Source of the DNA: Sphaerulina vaccinii | Taxonomy: Eukaryota > Ascomycota > Dothideomycetes > Mycosphaerellales > Mycosphaerellaceae | Reading direction: 5' to 3' | DNA: 64,000 nucleotides | Assembly: GCA_022570795.1 (NCBI GenBank) | Contig: JAKUDP010000010.1 | Span: 868,001 to 932,000 of the forward strand | In this document: positions 56,020-64,000 of the stretch, piece by piece | Numbering within the stretch: the first letter of the stretch is position 1 | Layout: each line of letters starts with the position of its first letter | Notes under the pieces: generated by a model | What the model was told of the DNA's origin: nothing | Databases searched by the model: none | What the model saw: only the letters and a program-made list of their open reading frames with translations | Made by a program: the position numbers and the translations under genes

Positions 56020-57572
56020 ATGCCAGCAGCTCCAGGAGACCAGCTTCTGACCACACTGTGAGTCTGGCAGGTCATTGGGGAGCCTCCAGCTTCTGACGGT
56101 GTGACAGCTTTGCGGATGTCCACTACTACTTCAGTGACCCGTTGTCGAAGCCTTCTCACGAGCGATTCGCCAAGGGTAGCTATGTCTACTTATACTATAA
56201 CACGGGGAGCTATCAGACCAAGCTCGAGGTCGCCAACCATGCAGGCACACCAGACCAAGACGCATTCCATGGCTATTTGCAAGCGGCGAGTGTGAAGTAC
56301 AATCACTTGCAACCAGGGCTTGTGTCTTTCGTGGTAGACCCGCAAGCTGTACAGGACCACCAAACATGGCATCTCCCGAATTACGATCTGAAGAATGAGC
56401 AGAAATACCTGTATAAGATCTGCTCGTTGGATATCTATCTATGGACGGAGAAAGACGCAGCAACCTTTCTCAATCACATCAAGAGTGTCTCAAGTCCTGA
56501 TCGGTTGGACATCAAGAATGCGCCTGCTACGCAAAGTCTTCCTGAACATCGGGATTCCATGAGTCCTGTAGTTCAGCAGCTGGAGAGAACTGCAATCGTC
56601 AGCAACTTTCCACCCAGGACTACGAGCGTTGTATCTGCACACTCCATACCAGGGCCACCAACGCCGCACTCAAACATGGCCTCGCCACAAGCAGCGCCTG
56701 GTGGATATAATCCCGCAGCTCCAGCAGCTCCAGAGCCTGTCACCTACCGCGAGAAGACGCCTCCACCGCCTGACGATGGGTCTGGAACTGGTCTCCAAGC
56801 GGCAGCCAAGTACGATAGCATACCTCAGCAACCTCAGTATGCTTCTACTCCAGGCACATATCAAAGCTCTGCCCAGACCACTCCTCAGGCAGCATACTTT
56901 AGTGGTGGCAGCACGCAACAACTGCAGACCAGCTTTCCTGGGCCACCATCAGGTGCACCGACGCCAGAAGTACAGCGGCCACAGTCGGGCAGTGTGCCAC
57001 CACCACCAACACAATCCCCTCCGGCAGCACAAACGCGCGCGCCTTCCTTCGGCCCAATGGCAACAAGCACTATCGGACCTGCTTCACCACCACCGAATCA
57101 GACCTCTTTCCGACAGTCATCTTTCGGTGGACCACCTGTCGCACAGCATGCTGCTTACAATCCACAAACGCAGTACGCCAACTACCCTGGATCATCGGGC
57201 TTCAATGCTCAGCAACCACCTACACCCTCAGCGCCGCCTGCATACGCGGGCCACACACCGATGCAGTCTCCGGGTATGCCACCCCAACAGCAAGCGCCTG
57301 TCGGAGGCTATAGCAACTACTCCTATACTGCTTCACAACAGCCGGGTGCTGGAAATTTCAATCAGTATGGGCAATATACTGGTGACGTGCATGCACAGGC
57401 CCATAGACCAACAGAGGCGGAAACTGGCGCACACGGCGCTCCCAAGATCAAGAGAGCTCAGACAAGTCAGGATGGCAGTATACAGAGTAAGAATAGCAAG
57501 CTGCAGGAGAACGTCGGGAAGATGGAAGGCAAAGTCAGCAAGTTGTTAGGCAGACTTGATAAGTTGTACTAA
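56020..57572 (+). CDS. conserved fungal protein with disordered Pro/Gln-rich tail
   Basis: Two exons, 56020-56057 and 56108-57572, giving 500 residues. The first exon encodes MPAAPGDQLLTTL; the second begins with FADVHYYFSDPLSKPSHERF, a globular domain to about residue 135 (YVYLYYNTGSYQTKLEVAN, DIYLWTEKDAATFLNHI). About 330 residues of Pro/Gln/Ser/Thr/Ala-rich, likely disordered sequence follow, and the end is a short basic helix (ENVGKMEGKVSKLLGRLDKL) that may be a coiled coil. The globular N-terminus looks conserved in fungi, but I cannot name its function; the protein may be an RNA- or vesicle-related scaffold. Confidence 0.7.
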
Positions 57573-58066
57573 TTTGACGAGTTGTTACCTTCATGGCACT
57601 TTATTTCCGGGGCTCTGCGCTCTGTTCGTCCACCATATTGTGAGGCTAGGAGACAGTCGGTGATACTTCTTCTATAAGGCCGAATGCACTTCATCAGCTA
57701 TCGCGGCAATACCCGGCGCTAGCTCATGTTTGTATATCCTCCAAATTCATAAAACGACCATTGCCCTTCCCTTAAGCTCTAAGGCTTCTTGTTTGACTTG
57801 ATCTATATGTGTTCTATCGGATTGACGCCGCAGAATATTGTTCTGGACCTTCTAGTGCCTCTCAGACATCGATATGGCGACTTTACCACATAAATAGCTC
57901 GTTCAAACACGATTTGGTGAGCAGGGTCATATTCACCCTGACCGGAGTATCGCTTACCAAAGCTCGACGACCTGTTGCAATTCGACGTACCAGCATGTTA
58001 CTGTAGGTGGTTGAAGAGACTGATTCTTCTGGGAGCCGGAAATGGTTCATCACATCTACGCTACCA
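57573..58066. other. convergent intergenic region
   Basis: 3' flanks of the Pro/Gln-rich gene (+) and the amidase (-). No supported gene. Confidence 0.4.
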
Positions 58067-60180
58067 TCAAACAAACAACATCTCCGCACTAGCTCTCCCA
58101 TTGCCCGCCACAGCCAACACCACAAGCATAGCTAAACTAATATCTGGAACTTTCTTCCCATCGACTTTCTCTTTCTCAACAGGTTGAGCTTCAACGATGA
58201 CGGAAAACTCGCCCTCTTCGTTTACCGCAGCACCTTTAATTCCATCAACGAAAATCTCCAGGCTCGTTAGACCATTGGAGTCTGAAGCCGAGACGGAGCC
58301 GTTAAGTTCGATGTAACCGTATATTCCTTTTTCTGCCCTCTTCGCGGTGACTTTCAAGGTAGGAGGTGGACCTGCAGAAGAGGTACGGGGGTTGATGGTA
58401 TCAGTTGGTAGTTCTGGTGTGCGAGTGGGTTTTACACGTCCTTGATGCTTAGCTTCGAAAGCGCTGGCCATTGACAAAATGTCACTGTCCTTGTAGGCTT
58501 TTGTAGCGAAGGTGAGGTTGACAGGCATGTTGATGTCTGACATGTTTCCCATAGGAACGTTTATGGTTGGTATGCCGAATTGTCGTATCGCGCAGTTTCC
58601 GTTGGAGTAGAGGACGCCGTTACGCCTAAGCAGTAACAATATTAGCATGAGACACTTGGAAACGCTTGGTGATAAGGTGGGAGATACCATGCATCCCTCG
58701 CAGACTCTTCGTTCTTATCAGCATCAGCCTTTCCAACGTCTCCTTGACATGGCCAGACCACTGCATCAAGTCCTAGCTCGTCCATCCACGCCTCAAATTG
58801 ATCTTTCCTCGTATCTTCGAGTGCTTGGAGCTTTGGACCCAGTCCTTCTATATCGAATGTTGTGACCCTTCCTCCCTTGACAGCATCAACAAGAACCTCA
58901 TACTTGACCAAAGGATCGTCAGATCCATAACGATCTGGCAAGGCACCAGGTGGAGGAGGGAAAATCAACTTCGGGTCTACATCAGCCAGGGACGAGCCAT
59001 CATTCGATCGTAAGAAATCATCCCAAGTATAAGCCATCAGTTGAACCATATCGATGGTATTCTTGTGGATGGGAGTGAAATATGGCGTTGTAGGCTTTGG
59101 ACCTGAAGAGACACTTTCGAGGTTCGTAACGATTGGGAAGTCTGTTTCGACTACGGTTGCGCCGCAACTTTCGAGGGTCTTGCGAGCGGAATCCCAGAGA
59201 GCGCGGACTGAGGGGCGGATGTGGACTGGTAGAGCTGCAGGGTCGTGTTCGCCAATGTACATCTTTGGTACGCCGATTCGCTTTCCTTGGAGAGCGGTAG
59301 TGTCGATGAGGGAATGATAGCCACTTGCAGGGCGGACGTCTTCTGGATCGGGAAGTTTGACAAATGGTTGTTCGCGCCAGAAATCGCAGTGCTTGTTTGT
59401 ATCTCTGGCGATGAGGACGTCGAGGAGGGAGAACATGTCTGCCATTGTCCGGGTGTGAGGGACTACGGTATCGCAGTTTGGGAAGAGGGGCCAGTTGCCG
59501 CGGATGCTGATCAGACCTCTTGAGGGAGAATAGGCTACGAGACCGTTGTTGGAGGCTGGAGATCGACCGGAGGAAATTGTCTCTTCACCCATCCCAAAGA
59601 GGCCAAAGCTTGCTGCTGTTGCTGTGGCACTGCCGTTGCTAGAGCCGGATGCAAAGGCTGCAGTGAGATAGTCTTCGTTATAGGGACTTTCTGCTCTGCC
59701 GTAGACACCTCGTTGCATTCCACCTGCTGCCATTGGAGGCATATTGGTGCGACCTAGGATGATTCCCCCGCCACCCTTGATCCTGCTAACGCAAAAGGCA
59801 TCCTCGGTAGCAACTAGATTCTCAAATGCTGGAGAACCAGAAGCAACAGTCATGCCTTTCATCTTGTAGCTATCTTTGATCGTGCATGGTATGCCATCGA
59901 GTTCACTCCTTGGTGCTTTGCCAGCTGCACGAAGCTCGTCAGAGGCTTGAGCATCAGCAAAGACACTCTCGTTGATGATGGGCGTGGAGTTGAGATAGAT
60001 GTTACGGCGATCATATTGAGCCAGACGGAGAAGGTGTTTTGCTGTAAGCTCTACTGATGAGATCTGGCCAGACGATAGAGCGGCTTGAAGCTCGGCGATG
60101 CTGGCTTCGACGATGGACTGGGGAATCAGCTTGTGTGGACGGTGTAAATGGTGAGTTGGGAGTGAGGTCACCGTGCTCAT
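58067..60180 (-). CDS. amidase-signature hydrolase with C-terminal beta domain
   Basis: Two exons, 60180-58688 and 58625-58067, giving 683 residues. The amidase signature family's Ser-cisSer-Lys triad is visible: Lys in CTIKDSYKMKG, and the Gly/Ser-rich FASGSSNGSATATAASFGLF with the two Ser. Later GMGEETISSGRSPAS and the end of the fold (GNCAIRQFGIPTINVPMG) are typical. About 110 further residues form a likely beta sandwich (TLKVTAKRAEKGIYGYIELN...) absent from small bacterial amidases; I recall similar extensions in fungal homologues. No signal peptide, so probably intracellular. Substrate (amide, acylamide or peptide) is unknown. Divergent to the dehydrogenase gene. Confidence 0.86.
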
Positions 60181-61809
<1,629 letters not shown>

Positions 61810-62002
61810 ATGTAGCACCAAAAAAAGTGTGATTGGTGTAACAAAAGATCAGGATTGAGAGAGCTACTTATGGGCATAGTGAAACTTCGGCTATGCCAAA
61901 TCGCTGTCCCTCTCCGTTATCTCATTCAGAAGTTCTCTGCGCTCCGTCTGGAGCTGAAGTGGCTTGGTCGTGGACCACATTCCAGGAGAAGCGTACTTCT
62001 CA

Positions 62003-62906
62003 CTACCTCTGCCTCAACGTCTCCCTGAGATTGGCTCTGGCCTGCTGGGCTTCCTGCTCGAATGCTGCCTGCTCCGCGTCTATCTCCTCTTCCTCCTTCT
62101 TCACTGCAGCACTTGCACGATCTATCGCAGTCGTCGCCATGTTCACATGAAGCAGAGACGTCTGCATCGCCGCACGCAGCCTGTCAGACTCTTCCTGATC
62201 TGCTGTGGACAGCATCTCGTCGTCCTTGTACTGGGCGATGATGGCACGGAGTTTCACGGAATCCTCAGTAAGTGTGCGAAATATTCCGTCGGCTCCCGTC
62301 TTCAAGAATCGGCATAGCTCGAATTTTTCCATGCTCTTGGCATTGATGTCTGCTACCCGCTGTATCATTTCCGAGTACCGCGCGTTCAAGTGAACCCTCA
62401 ATTCTTCGCGCAGAATCTGCTCGCCTTCGGAGATGTGATACAGTGCCCTGCGATCCATTGGACAGGTGTTACTGTCTTCGAGCCAAGTCGTGATGCAGTC
62501 CCGACAGAAGACGTGGTCGCAAGGGAGTTTGACAGCATTCTGGATACTTTCGTGGCAAATAGAGCAGTTTTCCGGCACTGGCGAGCATGCTGGCAACTGG
62601 GCGAGGAATTGAGCTCGAGTGACGTTCATCTCTGACTCGGCGTCAATTTCCAAGATTGCGCTGTCTTCTGTGCCAGCGGCGTGGTGGTCGGTTCCCAGGT
62701 CGGAGATGGCGATGTCGAGTTCGATGTCTGTCTCTGCGACACCATCGGATTCTAGAACTGCATTGTCTTGTGTGCTGTTGTTGGCTTGGTTCTCAGCCTG
62801 GCTGGACAATGGCCGTAATGGCGCTGTTCATAGAGTTAGCGGAGCGGGTAACACAGGGATGGAGCAACCACCACTTACTCGAGGTGTCTTCTTGCTCGGG
62901 ATCCAT
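62003..62906 (-). CDS. RING finger protein with helical tail
   Basis: Two exons, 62906-62879 (28 bases) and 62823-62003, giving 282 residues. The plain open frame starts with TTG, but exon 1 (MDPEQEDTS) with donor GTAAGT and the AACAG acceptor restores a start and gives TPLRPLSSQAEN. Residues about 90-132 form a RING finger: CSICHESIQNAVKLPCDHVF, CRDCITTW and CPMDRRAL, with C3HC4-type spacing. An acidic N-terminus precedes it and a 145-residue helical tail follows, ending KKEEEEIDAEQAAFEQEAQQ, probably a coiled coil. Likely a ubiquitin E3 ligase of unknown target. Confidence 0.83.
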
Positions 62907-63848
62907 TTTGGAGATGATGTTAGTAGACAGTAGAAGCTGGACCAGAATGGAAGAGAGAGATAAGTAGAACCTGAGCAAACGTCGGTGACTGCTGTGGGCA
63001 AAGAATGCTATCATTCACTTCACTTCTTTTCTGCTCATTTCATTTCACTTTACCTCACCTCACTCCGTTCACTTCACTCACTTCACTTCACTTCACCTCA
63101 CGCCACTCCACCCCATAGTCACTCCGAAGTGGTCATTGTTGCTTGTGTGCTTCTGTGCCAGGTCCAGTGAGTCGCGAAGATGGTCTGGTTCAAGTCCATG
63201 CTGAGACAAGAGGCCAGAGACTGTTTTGCCGCCATCCGAGCGAGTAATGAAACATCTTGCTCCACATGTAGTCGTTGAGATACGTGATTCAGTCATCGAT
63301 CTGGAGCCAAGGCGTAGATCTGAGACGCTGGCTGTTGAAGTGAAGTCTGGACTTTCCAGGAAAGAGGAGGATAAGATGAGTGAAGTCCACAACCACGCGC
63401 CAAGATGGCTCACGGCTGGCAATCTATTTCCAGTGTGGATCGCGTTTCGTGCAAGGTTCGTGCACAGAACCATGCAGATGCTCTGCGGGGGATGTTGTAG
63501 GCTAATGCAAGACTCCGAGGCGACACATGATCAAATGTGGTAGCTTATAGTGCGATCCTTCACAATAGTAACTACAAGTGAAGAGGTGTTGTTGGTGTTC
63601 GTTTCTTCTTCTTGTCATCGTTCGTTGCTACATCATTGATCCTTCCAACTTTGAGTTCGTAACAGTAACAGCACAAGACAAGACAAGGACACGCAGGGGA
63701 TAAGGCTTGGATTCAGTCAGCAACAGAGAGTCTAAATCGATCCAGAACCAAGAGACTGCCTTCCTTCTTCCTTCCATCATACAACTCTCAGCGACTTCAC
63801 TTTGATACGACAACGACTTCCAGTGGTACATATCGACAGACTCTGGCA
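62907..63848. other. divergent intergenic region with (TTCAC) tract
   Basis: Between the RING gene (-) and the last gene (+). Contains the TTCAC-rich tract 63012-63112, listed separately. No supported gene. Confidence 0.4.
63012..63112. repeat. imperfect TTCAC/TCACT tandem tract
   Basis: About 100 bases dominated by CACTT/TCACC pentamers on the plus strand (CACTTCACTTC, CACTCACTTCACTTCACTTC), a low-complexity tract near the RING gene's start, 106 bases upstream on its minus strand. Confidence 0.6.
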
Positions 63849-64000
63849 ATGCCATCGACGCGCCAGTTCCGGTCCATAGGACTAGTCACAGTCCTCGCCC
63901 TCTGCATAATCTACTACATCTCCAATGGCGCCTCAAACACATACGAAAGCGACTTCTACAAACGAACAAAAGCCGTCATCGAAAGGAAGAAGACCACACT
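63849..64000 (+). CDS. start of a type II membrane protein, cut by window edge
   Basis: ATG at 63849 (MPSTRQFRSIGLVTVLALCI) opens a frame through the window end, 50 codons. A short basic N-terminus is followed by a single membrane segment (about residues 11-24) and a charged luminal start (YESDFYKRTKAVIERKK). The layout is that of fungal secretory-pathway monothiol glutaredoxins (Grx6/Grx7 type), but no catalytic residues are within the window, so this is only a suggestion. Confidence 0.5.
   Translation, partial: MPSTRQFRSIGLVTVLALCIIYYISNGASNTYESDFYKRTKAVIERKKTT

Noticed and set aside
58067..58150. C-terminal membrane anchor on the amidase
   Set aside because: The hydrophobic LAMLVVLAV stretch is short and looks like the last strand of the beta domain.

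Overview
The window is nuclear DNA of a filamentous ascomycete (Pezizomycotina). Genes are dense and mostly single copy, introns are short (about 50-65 bases) with GT..AG ends and TACTAAC/GCTAAT-like branch sites, and the gene set is typical of moulds: a psi-factor (oxylipin) dioxygenase, a TeaR-like cell-end protein, a DOMON/cytochrome b561 protein, glycogenin, a Pho85-type CDK and a fungal sulfite reductase alpha subunit. A Dothideomycete is my best guess, but this is inference from gene style and not shown directly. I saw no rRNA, tRNA, CRISPR array or recognisable transposon.

Layout. 0-13 kb: four-helix membrane protein (-), phenol 2-monooxygenase-type flavoprotein (+), unknown acidic/helical protein (-), DOMON-b561 protein (-), a short-chain dehydrogenase whose start is interrupted by an in-frame stop (-), and a secreted Thr-rich protein with an apple-like tail (+). 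13-29 kb: TeaR-like CaaX protein, FHA-forkhead factor, glycogenin, a small mitochondrial-type protein and MET10, all on the minus strand. 29-36 kb: Ala/Pro/Thr-rich protein (-), Pho85-type CDK (+), a small secreted protein with a doubtful start codon (+), then TRAX (-) and a WBP11-like splicing protein (+) sharing a 150-base divergent promoter. 36-46 kb: a secreted precursor made of Kex2-cleavable tandem peptides (+), a ferric-reductase-like oxidoreductase (+) and a Ppo fatty-acid dioxygenase/P450 (-). 46-64 kb: a 2.3 kb gap, a small unknown gene, an Smr-domain protein with a CaaX end, a RING-H2 protein and a small PIP-kinase-like protein (divergent pair), a prolyl-hydroxylase-like 2OG oxygenase, mitochondrial uS8m with a large insertion, an unknown Pro/Gln-rich protein, an amidase, homoisocitrate dehydrogenase, another RING protein, and the start of a type II membrane protein cut by the right edge.

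Most genes are housekeeping and do not form one pathway. The accessory-looking stretch is 33-46 kb. The strongest novelty candidate is the repeat-peptide precursor at 37.5-38.5 kb: a signal peptide followed by dibasic (KR) sites and X-Ala dipeptides that frame near-identical peptides of about 30 residues, each built from two 14-residue halves. It has the architecture of a fungal KEP or pheromone-type precursor with core sequences I do not recognise. Exon junctions were worked out by eye from splice consensus and reading-frame continuity, so spliced lengths are predictions.
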